From positions 82,680,185-82,744,184 of the forward strand of contig RSEF01000003.1 in the NCBI GenBank assembly GCA_003993805.1: a stretch of 64,000 bases of DNA. The letters are read 5' to 3'. The DNA is from Himantopus leucocephalus (taxonomy: Eukaryota; Chordata; Aves; Charadriiformes; Recurvirostridae). Every line of letters starts with the position of its first letter. Position 1 is the stretch's first letter. The translations under genes were made by a program, and so were the position numbers. A model generated the notes under the pieces. It was not told where the DNA came from, did no database searches, and worked only from the letters and a program-made list of their open reading frames with translations. Of the stretch, positions 24,480-36,142 are shown piece after piece.

Positions 24480-24605
24480 CTGTCTTTATCTCTACCCACA
24501 AGTTTTCTCACTTTTACTCTTCTGGTTCTCTCCCCCATCCAACCAGGGGAGAGTGAGTGAGCAGCTGTGTGGTGCTTAGTTGCTGGCTGGGGTTAAACCA
24601 CGACA

Positions 24606-24920
24606 ACCACCTTTGGTGTTCTCATTGCCCACTGATGTTTAGTTGACACTTTGACACCTTCTCCACTTGTGCAGCTGGGCTAAAAACTGGGTTAGGGAAA
24701 GAATTCAGGTCAGATAATTTATTCACTTATTTTATAGCATTTCTCAAAATAAAGTGATGCCCTGATCCAGTTCATAATGTCACCACACAAACAGTTACGC
24801 TGGCACGAATGACAGTGATGGCATGCTGCAGCAAAAAGACATATAAAGCATGGAGAAGATGAGTAGAAGGGAAAATCTCAAGCCAATATTGTCGCTGAAG
24901 ACATGTTCTCATGAAGACAA
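24606..24920. other. Spacer between ERV and CR1, nothing recognised
   Basis: About 315 bp of unique-looking sequence with no frame or motif I can support. Confidence 0.5.
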
Positions 24921-25423
24921 AGAATCATAGAAACATAGTTTGGGTTGGAAGAAACCTTTAAAGGTCTTCAAGTCCAAATCCCACTGGCAATGAGCTGGGA
25001 TATCTTCAGCTAGGTCAGGTTGCTAAGAACCCCATCCAACCTGATCTTGAATGTTTCCAGGGATGGGGCGCCTACCACCTCTCTGGGCAACCTGTTCCAG
25101 TGTTTCACCAGCCTCATTGTAAAAAATTGCTTCCTTCTATCTAGTCTCAATCTACCCTCTTTTAGTTTAAAACCATTACCCCTTGTCCTATCACAACCGG
25201 TCCTGCTCAAAAGTTTGTCCCCATCTTTCCTGTAAGCCCCTTTTAAGGGCCGTAATAAGGTGTCCCCAGAGAGTTCTCTTCTCCAGGCTGAACAACCCCA
25301 ACTCTCTCAGCCTGTCCTGATAGGAGAGGTGTTCCATCCCTCTGATCATTTTTGTGGTCCTCCTCTAGACCACTCCAACAGGTCCATAACTTTCCTGAAC
25401 TGAGGACTCCAGAGCAGGCAATC
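24921..25423 (-). mobile_element. CR1 LINE 3' end, 5'-truncated
   Basis: The 3' terminus AGAATCATAG...GGTTGGAAG starts at 24921 (plus-strand view). The element then runs through the CR1 ORF2 C-terminus on the minus strand. The frame at 25010-25210 (minus) contains the DRTRGNGFKL, RLRLDRRKQFFT and [11 protein letters not shown] motifs, and 25243-25461 covers the preceding [15 protein letters not shown] region with a frameshift between them. It is close in sequence to the tails at 38400-38734 and 40236-40536, so these three belong to one subfamily. Confidence 0.93.
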
Positions 25424-26828
25424 AATGTCATTTGATAGGACCACCGGCTAAGCAGAGACAAAAGGAAACATTTTGGCCAGTATAGGTATTTTCTGGTATA
25501 GAGGCTGAAGTGCAGTGTCTTTTTGTGCTCTTAAGCCCATTTGTTGTAGATGCTGAATGCCCTCAAGGTTATTTCAAGTAGAGATCAGAAATGGCAATGC
25601 TTTAGACTGTCCCAAATTATTTAGTTGTGGGATGAAGGAAATCTTCTTCGCATACTTATTTCCTTCCTGATGGTAATTGCTCTAGCTAGCTGTAAAATTT
25701 ATTTTGTTACTGATCACTAGTGATTATTTTCTAAGCTAGAAATTTATATTCTTGTCTCTAATCCTTGCTAGTTAAGCCTCTGTTGAATCTGAAACTTCTT
25801 TGTTTTTGTCAGTGTGTTTGTTATTTGCACTCATTTGCTGGAAGTAGAGCACTGAAAGCTTGGGAGAGCCCACCTGACAAACATAATTTGCTAAGCTTCT
25901 ATGCCTAAAGATAGCTTAATTGGGCAGAATACTGCATTTGAAAGAAGGGAAAATTAGGGCAGCAAAATGAATAATAATTAAAAAAAGAAGTCTTTGAAAA
26001 GATTGCTTTGGCAATTTGAAACCAATTCTGTTGATTAAAAAAAGAAAAAGAAATTACTCAGAGAAAAGAAAAATAGAGATTTTTTCCTACATTTGAAAAA
26101 AAAAATCATTAGGCTCATCAAGTTCTTTTTTTTATCTGTGCCTGATTTGGGTCTTAATAAAATTAATAAACATAATTCTGAAGCAAGCCTTTGTAGAACG
26201 TAATTGTGTGATCTAGATCATGGAATAAACTTCATTTGTGTCAAACTGGAAAGCATTATCAGATAATGCTGTTACAACTTCTTGCTGTTTACTATGCGTG
26301 TATGTGCATACTGTATAGAAAGCAACATTTTGATTATTTTACTCGTTACTGACGTTTGATTTCTCCATTACAATGTACAGGATATGAGATCTTTGCTCCT
26401 TCCTTGGTCCCTTTATACAGTTTAAATGGACCAGCACTACCTAAAAAACTGTTGTCTGTGTAAAGGAAAGTCAACCTACTGGAAGCATGGTAAGCACCAG
26501 TCTAGGGCTGCATTCAATGGACCTTTTAGTGAAGGGAGAGAGAGGAACTTATTAAAATAACAAGATAAGACATGTAAAGATGGATTTATATCTAAATCAT
26601 CCAGGCTTTCAGGGGTGACTAAACTGTATATCTCTCAATCTCTTGGAGCAACCTGGAGGTAGGAAAATAGTGTTCTCAGCTGTCCTCCAAGGGGGTGCAC
26701 ATGCTCTTTCAGGATCTTTGATCTGAACATTTAAGAGAATTATACCTTTTTTATTTTAGGTAGCAGCTCTCTTGTAGGTAGTGGTAATCTCCCTCCCCCA
26801 TGAATAATCTCATGTTTATGGACAGAAG

Positions 26829-27430
26829 GATTATATGATTATATGATTATCATTAAAAAGTATATGTATGTTATATCTACCGTTGATTATATATGCTGTA
26901 ATTCTCAAGCATATATTGCATACATAGATGCATATGTAATGTAAACATACATACAAATATACATGTATATTTAATCTTCAACACATACATCATAGTTTAA
27001 TTACATTGAAAAGAACTTTATGTGGACATTTCTCAGAAAATCAAACATATATATATAATCTCTTTTAGAGCTTTTCTGCAGAGAGGAACGAGCTTTGTAC
27101 TGGTTTCCTAAATTGCAATCCAACCACTAAAAACACAGAGTGACTGTTAGAATAAATGCACTGTATATGTTTGGTACATATATGTACATATTTAGCCTCT
27201 CACATGCATGTTTGTGTGCGTATAAATATACTTATCTATATATTTCTATTTCTCTATATCTAAAGCAGAATAGGTTAGTGCAAAGGTGATAAGTCAACTA
27301 ATACTCTTAAAAGAGTTTTCACTGATGTAGAAATACAGATGTATATTTTTATATATGTGTATATTTTATACATATACATATGAAAACTTACATACAAACA
27401 TATATGTATACATGTAATCTTTTTTAGTTG
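26829..27430. repeat. TA-rich low-complexity region with (GATTATAT)n
   Basis: It begins with nearly three units of GATTATAT (26829-26850). It continues with scattered ATATAT, TACATA and TATGTA words interspersed with short unique segments. No single period holds across the region. Confidence 0.75.
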
Positions 27431-27610
27431 TCCACGTAAGACTGTTTGGAAAGATATGGCTCATGAAACCAAAACAAACTTCATTTTTAATTTCATTTTT
27501 TCTTTTATTTTCTCCCTCCCTTTCCCCCCCTTTTATTTTTCAAGAAGAGGAAAGATTGATGTGTACTTTTTCTTTTTTTTCTTTTGAGAATATAAGAAAA
27601 AAAGAGAGAG

Positions 27611-27636
27611 TTTGGTTTGGTTTGGTTTGGTTTGGT
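27611..27636. repeat. (TTTGG)n microsatellite
   Basis: Five TTTGG units, followed by GGGGG and a T-run. It adjoins an upstream homopyrimidine tract at about 27497-27540. Confidence 0.9.
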
Positions 27637-29587
27637 GGGGGTTTTTTATTTGTTTGGATTCTATACAAGAATCCTTGTATGGCTGAAAAATGTAGTTTAA
27701 AGTGCTTTTGTAAAGCTCAGTTTTCTCTCTTCTTTTTTAAAATCTTTCTTCTTTTGTCAACCTGTGTCATCTTTAAACCTCAGATCACATTGATCCATAT
27801 GATCCTAAAGTAGTTGTTTTCAAAATGAGATCAAAATGAACCGAATATTCTGAAAATTACCTTGCACTTTCAGCTGTTCTGATTTCCCCTGCATTTCAAA
27901 AATTGTAAAAGTTTTTTTGCAGCTCAGATGATGCAACTGAGAGTTCATACTTTCAATCCAGTTTTACTCTAAGGTAATTAAATACTTTATAGTGTAATAT
28001 ATTATGTTGTATATTTTTTTCATAAAATTGCTGCAAAAGTGTGTGCAATCAAATGGTTCCAAACATCAGCAGATTGCCAAAGTAGAATGGACTTCAGTTT
28101 TGCTTAGGGTAGTTTTTCAGAGCTTGTTTTTTCTGAAGCTTTTCGTACTGTGTTCTCTGTATTCATTCACATGTTTCAGTGATATAAGCCATATAAGTTT
28201 GCGGTTGTTTGTTGATCTTCTGTATGGAGCTGTTTAAGGTTGGAAGCATTTCTAGTTAATTTCTTTCTATCTATAGAGTTTAGCAAGAAAGTGACTTTGT
28301 GACAGCTTTTACAATAGCTCCTTATCTAGAAGACTATGTGCAATGTAAAATAAAACTCTTACAAAGCTTTTGGATAAAGATATTTTGAGATTCATAGGCA
28401 TCAGATAAAAATCATGTTCTTCATTTATGTCTTTTCTGTAAGTAGTAGTTGCTACAGTTACATTTAAGTGTCTGCTTATAAAGACATTTTTATTTTGTTT
28501 AGTTTTAATTATGCTGTTTTTCAGTAGCTGCTAAGGGTGCTGGAGATCCCATAGCAACGAACAGTTTATTTTAAATTGTTTTCCTGTGTTGCAACAACTT
28601 AGGGCCAAAGATTCAAAATTGTGTCACCTGGACTACATTCCTGCTTCTCAGGGTTCTTGTTCTGAGATATAAGTTTGTACAATAATATTTTGGTTGCATT
28701 GTTCCTAGTTCTTCTACAAGAGAAGAGGTTAAAACTCACTGAAACATTTTGCCACTTACAAAGAAAACATAAACTGAGCTCCGTATATGTGAGGGCCAAA
28801 GGCAATTGTTATGCATACAACTGTGCAGTGGGGCTTTGCCTTTTCCTTACATGTCTACACCACACTTCAAGATACCATCCCTAAGCTGAGCAAACCTAAG
28901 ATACTGCAAATGGAGATGGCGCTTTTTGAGAAGTGGCAGTAAAATGACTTGGTTTATTGTTAGTATATTTTCATCTTCAGAATTTGCTCTTCTGAAACAA
29001 AAACGTGATTACAGATGTATGCAGTGTGCAGTCCTTACTGAGTACTTGCTCCTGAAAATAGTCATACTGAAGCTAATGGGAATATTTGCCATTATTTGCC
29101 AGAAGTTAATCATATACATGAGTCTTTCGAAGGCTGTGCTGTTAAAGTGACTTGAACCAGCTTTGCCTTTTGCCTTTGTCAGGTAATAAATAGACAAAAA
29201 AGGGCATGGGAAAATACTTTAGGTTATTAACATTTAAAAGAGTTTCAGCAAGACCGAATAAATACTAGTTTATGAGAAAACATATCTAAAAATAAAATAT
29301 AAATCAATTAAAAACAATCATGGGAATTTCAAAGCTTGCAAGATGTTGAATATTGTGTTCTCTTCTTGGTTTAAACCACTGGGAGATAGAGTTTTTAGAC
29401 TATATATCTGGAATTTTTTTATTTTTTAATCTTTCAGAAAGATCTTCAGATTTTGATACAAAGTCTGTTAGGAACATCCTGCAATCAACAAGGAAGTAAT
29501 CTGTAGCGTTGAAATATCCATTGAAATATTGTCTTAACTTTCCAGCTATTTCTGAATTAATGCAGACTGTTGAAAATAAATGGTCAC

Positions 29588-30706
29588 AGGTCCTGGTTCT
29601 CATGGAGAATGTCTGCCACTCCACTATTGACTGCAAGGGCAACCAAGCAAGGCACAAACAATCCAGAAGTTTCTGGCGTGTACTGATGACAACTTCCTGT
29701 CACAGGTGATTGAGGAGCTGACAAAGGGAACATGTGTTACTGAGCCTCATACTTGCAGACAGGGAAGGGCTGGTCATGTTGGTGAAAGCTGGGGTAAAGC
29801 TTGAAAGCTTGGCTGCAGTAACCATGAGATGATGGAGTTCAGGGTCCTGAGAAGAACAAGACAAATATGAGAATCACAGCCCTGCATTTCAGGTGAGCAG
29901 TCTTTGGCCTCTTCAGAGACCTGCTTGGAAGAATCCCATGGGAGATGGTCCTTGAGGGAAGAGGTGTCCAGGAGAACTGGTTGATTTTCAAGGATTGCCT
30001 CCTCCAAGCCAACGAACAACCTATCCCAATGTTCACAAGTCAAGAAAAGGTGGCAGGAAACCTGTACAGATGAGCAAGGAGTCCCTCATAAGACTTGAAC
30101 AAGAAAAAAGGAAGAAAACAAGAGGTGGAAGCTGGTACGTGTGCTCCAGGAAGGGTCTAGAGATGCAGTCTGAGCATGCAGGAATGGGGTTAGGGAAGCC
30201 AAAGCCCATCTGGAGCTACACCTGGTAGGGGACTTGAAGGGCAAAAAGAAGGGCTTCTACAAGTATTTCAGGGGACCTGGTGACAAAGAACATGGAAAAG
30301 CCAAGGTACTCAATGCCTTGTTTGGCTTGGTCTTTACTGGTAAGCCTTCTTTCCTCAGTCCCAAATTCTGGAGAGCAGTGGGAAAACGTGGAGCAAAGGT
30401 GACTTACCTTTGGTAGAGGAGAATCAGGTTAGGGAGTACTTAAACTGGAATTGCATTGGACCTGATGGGATACACCCAGCAAAGCTGAAGGAGCTGGCTG
30501 ATGTTATTGTAAGGTCACTCTTGATATCTTTTAAAGGCCATAGAGACTGGGAGCGGTCTCTGATCACTGGAAGAAAGAAAACACCATTCCTATCATTAAG
30601 AAAGGCAATGAATACCTTGGGAACCGATCAACCTCATCTTTATCTCTGCAAAGGAGATGGAGCAAATTATGAAAAAGAATGTCAGAAAATATGGCTGATC
30701 TGAAAG
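29588..30706 (+). mobile_element. Internal CR1 LINE fragment: endonuclease C-terminus to early reverse transcriptase
   Basis: An old CR1 body fragment on the plus strand. The stretch at 29640-29840 corresponds to the end of the endonuclease domain (GATGACAACTTCCTG, then CTTGGCTGCAGTAACCATGAGATG, the equivalent of LGCSDHEM). Further on, 30234-30416 encodes KKGFYKYF and EHGKAKVLNALFGLVFTGK, the linker before reverse transcriptase. The frame at 30410-30703 carries GPDGIHPAKLKELADV, an early reverse transcriptase signature. Homology ends at about 30706, before the catalytic motifs. Frameshifts and stops separate these pieces. Most CR1 copies are 5'-truncated and keep the 3' end; this one lacks the 3' end too, so it is probably the remainder of a longer insertion cut by a later deletion. 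Confidence 0.88.
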
Positions 30707-33700
30707 ACATATTTTTAATATTTCTTAGTGTGATGAAGAAAAAAAGAATAAATCACACATAAAATTATCAAAAGGTGTTATTTCACACTGCTGGTGTAAT
30801 CAGCAAAACCTTAAAAGCATGACTCAGATTTGGGGGAAAAAGTTTGCCTGTTTGTGTAGCAAAGTGCCTTCTTAAGACCTAGTATATAAAGGTTTTAATA
30901 TTTTTTATTGAGATGGGAAGATACAGATCTGCAAATGATTTAGCACATAATTTTTTTTTTTTTACATAAATTTGCTCACTCTAAGTTCACAAGGAATTCA
31001 CAAAGGAATAATCTGCTATATGTCAAAGTTACAGAAAATCTTTGGCATTTCTTGGATCCCTGACCATGCAGAGAACTCTGTGGCAGTTCATTTTTCATGA
31101 TTCCCTTATCGTCTAGTTGAAGACTATGGATTGCTGCTGATGATGGTCCCAGCTACACCATTTCCACCCAAGAAAGGAATCCAGCAAAGCCTGGCCTTTG
31201 AAAAAAAGATCATAGGAGTAACAATGTGTAATATGAGGATCCGTGTCAGCCTGAAGGGCTAATTACCACAATTAATGGTCTACAATGAGGGAATAAATCT
31301 ATTTGGCAGGTTGCCATGGTCACTGACAGTTTCATGAGATGGGGAAATCCAGCTCTCCTCTGATGGACTTTCTATATATTCCAATCTTCTATGACATCTG
31401 AGGAGTCCTTGTGGTCTTAAGGCTTCCGTGATACTGGTGTCGCAGCTTCAGGATGGCTGGAGGATTTAGGAAGGATAATGGAAGAATCCATATTCAGATG
31501 CATCATGAACTACCATTATCCTTAAAGTCCTACTAGGGAGCTGAGCTCTCTTTCTGAGCAGTGATGACTCAGAAGTATCTTTGGTGTAAACTCCATGTTC
31601 TCCTCTTGTTCCCCTGTTTAAAGTGAGATATTTTCAATACTTGTGCTTCTTCCTCAAGTTTCCCATTGCTTTCCAGAGCTCTGTTGTCACAGATTGCATG
31701 TTTGGGAAATGTTAATAAATGTTTTCTGTGCAAAAGTACGGTCCATACTATTGGTGCATACTTAAAGTGACACAGTCCTGAATGATTTGATCAAAACCAT
31801 TTTTTTCAGATGAGCTCTTCTGATTCAGTGGGAAGTATGGGCAAGAGTTGCTTATTGATGAGCCTATCAAAATTTATTTTTCTTTTCAAAGCTTAGTATA
31901 TACTTCCAGCAAATTATTCAAATAGTGCTGTGGAAATAGCAGAACTAGTAATTATGTTGGCTTTTTCTATGCCATTGATCTTAAGTACTTGATTTTTTCA
32001 TAAACATTAAATAACTTTTCGTCTAGAAGCCTCATTTTAACAATATTTAACTATTTTCAAGATAAAAAAGAAGACATTAAAGAGATTTTGAAAAAAAACC
32101 AAACAAAAACCTGTTTGAAAATTAGAGACAATTCAGACTTGATTTTTCAAAGGACGTAGCTATATACAATATTTGTATGTTAAAAAAACCCCAAATCTCT
32201 AAATGGCTTCTGTATTAGTAGCATTTACCAGTTCTGAACATCAGACATCACATTCTTAAACAACCTAGAAAATGACGAAAACAGTATCAATAGGTAACTG
32301 AACGGTACCGTTCAAGTGGCTTGTATGGAAATAGGTCACCATGGAAAAATCAAGGATAGAGTCAAATTCAGGGATAGAAATCAAATTCATTCTGTTCTTC
32401 TCATGACATCACCTATTCTTCGCCTGAAATTCCTCATAATATCCTAGAAATTATTTTCTGCAGTAGGTAAAGAAAAGCTTCTACAAACAAAAAAAGTTCA
32501 ATTAAAAAATGGCTGACAAAATTTTCTTATTCATATGTCACAGGTCCCTAAAGTTCATCCAGCTGCAACTAGATTGAATCCTAGAAGTTCTATCTGACTA
32601 CAGCATAACCTATCATTTTAAGTCATGAATTCTTGAAGGGTATTTTCAATTGGGCTGTTTTGCTTATTTTGTATGAACATTGCTATCAGTTTCTCTAATA
32701 TTAGATCATTTATTAAAATGTCATTTGTCATTCATCTCAATATTGCGGGTTTTTTTTAAGGCACTTGCATATTTTCTCTAGTGCATCTGATTTAAAGATG
32801 TTTATTCTGAAGAGCCATTAGCATAAGTCTTGGTTACTAATGGGCTGGAAACTCTACTTCATCATCTCATGTTTTACAAGAATATCAGCCAGCTTGTCTT
32901 TAAGTACATGTTAGAAACATTTATTAGAATCTTCCTCTCTCTGCATAATTTTAAAGTTGGGTTTTTTTTCAGTTGTTTAATTTTATAGGTCTTTTTGTTT
33001 AATTGATAAGTTGTGGGGTCTTTTATTCTTAGTAGTCTTTAAAAATCTGTGGTTTTACTGACAGCTGTAACAAATATAAGTTTTTTAGTTTCAACTTCAT
33101 ATATCTATTTCCTAATATTTAAATACTTTCAAAGTAAAATAAATTGACTAATAACTATTTTAGTGGAAAAAATCTGCTTTCTACATGAATCATAGTAGTT
33201 TTAACCAATGTTGTGTCCTTACTTAATTATGGAAATATATTTCTTTAACTTTCTACCTAGCTTTTTGTAAAGATTTCCTTTTTTTCAGTCAAACTTTTTA
33301 GTCTTTTTTTGTTTGTTTTTTTTTTCCAATGCGAACAATTTCTTCCCAATAACCCTCTTCAGCACTAGGAAATAATTCTCTTTGAAACATCACAAATATT
33401 ATTGTTTGGGGCTTTCCTCTGTTTGCCTATATATACTTCACAAAATATCAGTTTTGAATACAATGTTTCAATTAATCTTTATTAATCAAAATGAAATCCA
33501 AAGCACACTTACTAGCTCTTGCATACAAAGTGTACAATAACTTTTATTTCAAAAAATCATCGTTTAAAATTTTTAACTATTCCAGTGTTTTATTACCAAG
33601 CAACCTGTGTCACACTTTCAGAATATGTTAGATAATGCCCCCATTTTGCTTTTTACATCCAAGAGTGCTGCTCCAGATATAACCCTTGCCTTTCTCTCAT

Positions 33701-36142
33701 TTGATCTGTTGATTTATAGGAAGCATTGACCAAAGCCTGTCCTGAATCTTGTGGTCCTTTTGCCCCTCTCATCATTATGTTATTCTTGAAAGTGCTATAA
33801 AAGATTTCGGTCTTCTAACCATACAAAATTTTCAGTTATGGCAGTTACAGCAATTTTCTTATCATTAATTGGGGTTTCTGCTGTTTACACCTTTCTCTAG
33901 CTCTAAGCACAAATGAAAATTTCAACTAGGATTACCTTTGTAACCTCGTTCCTCTCTGTGTCTCTTTTATTATTGCAGCTAACCTCCAACTATGAATATT
34001 GGACCTGGTAACTCAAACTATTTCTTTAATGTGGTCCTCTCCTGTTCTGCAACGTAGACCCATTTGCAACAAAACCAAAATCTCCAGCTTCCCAGTGCTA
34101 ACACAGTAGGGTGAAAGGACAGACAGGCCCTTTAGAGTGCAATTTGTCCCATCCTAAATGTGATACATAAGGCAAGAAAATAAATCACATTTTAGAAATG
34201 CCCTTATTTCTATTAACTGCTAAAATATTGCAAGCCAAGAAGCATACATTTGATATCTTCTAAGTGATCAAATTTAGGCATCTTGAATCTCAACTTTGAA
34301 GATGAACTTTGCTTCTTTCTTTCATTTTACTCCTATGTATTTTGCCTGAACATCAGAGGTGTCAAAATTTATGAACTTCCGGGACTTTGCAAGTTGGGAT
34401 TTAGGTCTTTAGAATCTACCATTTTTGAACTAGTATTTTTAAGGATGATTTTTATTTGTTTGAAATGGACGTAATTTTCCAAGAAAACAGACTATCTTTC
34501 CTCAGCAGAGATTAATTTCAATTGAGCAAAATAATTAGATGATCTGATCTTTATCATATTTAATAATAGTATTCCTTGATAGCCAACAGTATTAGCAATA
34601 AAACACCAGTTATGATGAAAATCTAGTTCTTTCTTCTGTAATTCTTAGAACAAGTATTTGCTTAAGTTACATGTTGCAAATACAGTTCTAATTTAGGTAA
34701 GGGAAGGAACACAGAAAACCTTGGAATTATGCTGTTTAAACCTGTTTAACAGCTTTCTGAAGAATAGGAATGAAAAGGTAAGTTTAGAGGCAGAAGACAT
34801 ACTTCCTGGAAATTGCAGCCTAGCAGGGGCTTATTTTTAAACAGCCTATCCCTACAATTTTCAGTTTTCAACATGGGATATGGGTATGCTCCTACACTCA
34901 GAGCATCATGATATCATAACAATTTATATGTTCAATTTTAGATTATTGGTTGTATAATTAAATACGTATATTAAATTATACAATTTATAATGTTACATAT
35001 TAACCCATTGATTACTGACAGCTTCGCTCAAGTTATTATGCCCCATATGAGCTTGTATAATTGAAAACTGTGTCAAGCACAAAATAAATATTGAGATTAG
35101 TTTGTTCTTTATTTTTGGAAAGGAAAAGGTTAAAAGTCTAGTGTCAAATCCAAAGGAAGTTATTAGGAAATTCTGCTAGGAATTTGACACAAAGTGTTAA
35201 CGAATTTAGCAGCAAGTGTCACAGTATCTTGCACTTAAGGGCTGGGGATATTCTATTTCTATGCCATCCATATATTCTTTCAAGTATCAGCTAACTGGGC
35301 TTCACAATGGCACTTTTATATATACGACACCATTTGATATGCATATTTTCCGCCAGTAGTGCTAGGTTAAACAGTACCCCAAACTCCAACCTCTCTGTTC
35401 CTGTTCATTGCTCTTGCCTTCAGCCACTCCTTATATTCACCTGCAGAGCAATTTGTGTGGGTGTGCACTAGGATGGGGAACTGATCCTGCTGGAAAAAAG
35501 CAGTTTTTTCTTTTGCCGTGTTCCTTTTTAAATGCATCAGTTACCCATTTAGGGTCACCATATGACCTCATAAATACTTAAGGGTAGTACAGAGACAGAA
35601 ATGAGTTTTAGTGTGGGATAGGCAGTGGGTCATGAGTTGCTGAAACTGGCTTCAGCGGGGTTATTGTGGAACACTTAATATGGCCAGAGGGGATTAGCAG
35701 GCCTATCCAAAAGCAAACCGGATGTTGTGATAGACAGATTATGGAGCAAAAGGGAATGCGGCAGAGTTGCTGGAAGAATGAATGGGGAAAGAAAAGGAAG
35801 AGAAAAAAATTGGCTGAATTTTAAATGAAATTAAACCACTAATCACAAGCCTGCATCTAACTTCTTAAGTGTCTCACTTTTTGATTTTAAAAGTGCATTC
35901 ATGTGTAGAGGTGGCAGAGATGTATGTAGGGCTAGGGGACAGCAGTGTCTTGACAGCTGCCCTCAGGCACAGAAAATGGTTACAGAATATGCCCCAAGAC
36001 ACATTTCTGAATTTTCTCCTTGTTGTTCAATGTAAACTACAAAAATGCACCTCTGGAGCAGACCTTAGCAATCTTTTTCACCCACTGTGCGCATTCCCCA
36101 CCACCTTGCCTCTCCAGCCATAGACTACAGGGGAGGGGTCAG
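30707..36142. other. AT-rich non-coding DNA
   Basis: About 5.4 kb with no recognisable element or exon. It contains T-runs (30951-30963, 33303-33326) and a 16-bp perfect palindrome at 32299-32314 with two CpGs. Open frames are short. Confidence 0.55.

Larger units (their letters stand above)
22534..24605 (+). mobile_element. Defective non-autonomous endogenous retrovirus (class II/ERVK-like)
   Basis: The element has, in order: about 59 bp of 5' LTR end, a tRNA-Lys-type primer-binding site, roughly 1.3 kb of non-coding internal sequence with a 48-bp minisatellite, a polypurine tract, and a full 3' LTR of about 666 bp. No gag, pro, pol or env frame is present; internal frames are at most about 100 codons and are minisatellite or antisense shadows. 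An element with intact cis-signals but no coding region is what is expected of a non-autonomous provirus mobilised by a related coding ERV. Most of the 5' LTR is missing, so no target-site duplication can be read. The LTR type is one I recognise as abundant in bird genomes. Class II assignment rests on the primer-binding site and on general resemblance, and is moderate. Confidence 0.85.
23940..24605 (+). repeat. ERV 3' LTR
   Basis: The LTR runs from TGTAGCTAATGAGC at 23940 to ACCACGACA at 24605, about 666 bp, with the canonical TGT...ACA ends. It carries a TATATAAAG promoter box (24286-24294) and an ATTAAA polyadenylation signal (24474-24479) in the proper order for U3-R-U5. I chose the start from its adjacency to the polypurine tract. 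A shorter reading starting at TGTGCTGG (24015) would leave the tract 75 bp away and is less likely. Confidence 0.8.
25424..29587. other. AT-rich non-coding DNA
   Basis: No gene is recognisable. TA-rich repeats lie at 26829-27430 and a TTTGG repeat at 27611-27636. The 116-codon frame at 27463-27813 is Phe/Leu/Ser-rich because it reads through the pyrimidine and TTTGG tracts and is not a credible protein. Confidence 0.55.

Noticed and set aside
24606..24620. TTTGGTG shortly after the 3' LTR, resembling the start of a second primer-binding site (nested or tandem provirus)
   Set aside because: Only seven bases match; the following sequence does not continue the primer-binding site or the internal region.
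27611..27636. TTTGG repeat as interstitial telomere sequence
   Set aside because: The unit is TTTGG, not TTAGGG, so it is a plain microsatellite.
27463..27813. 116-codon plus-strand open frame
   Set aside because: Its composition follows the poly-pyrimidine and TTTGG repeats it crosses.
32299..32314. 16-bp perfect palindrome TGAACGGTACCGTTCA
   Set aside because: About one perfect 16-bp palindrome is expected by chance in 64 kb. Its two CpGs are unusual but not enough to claim function.
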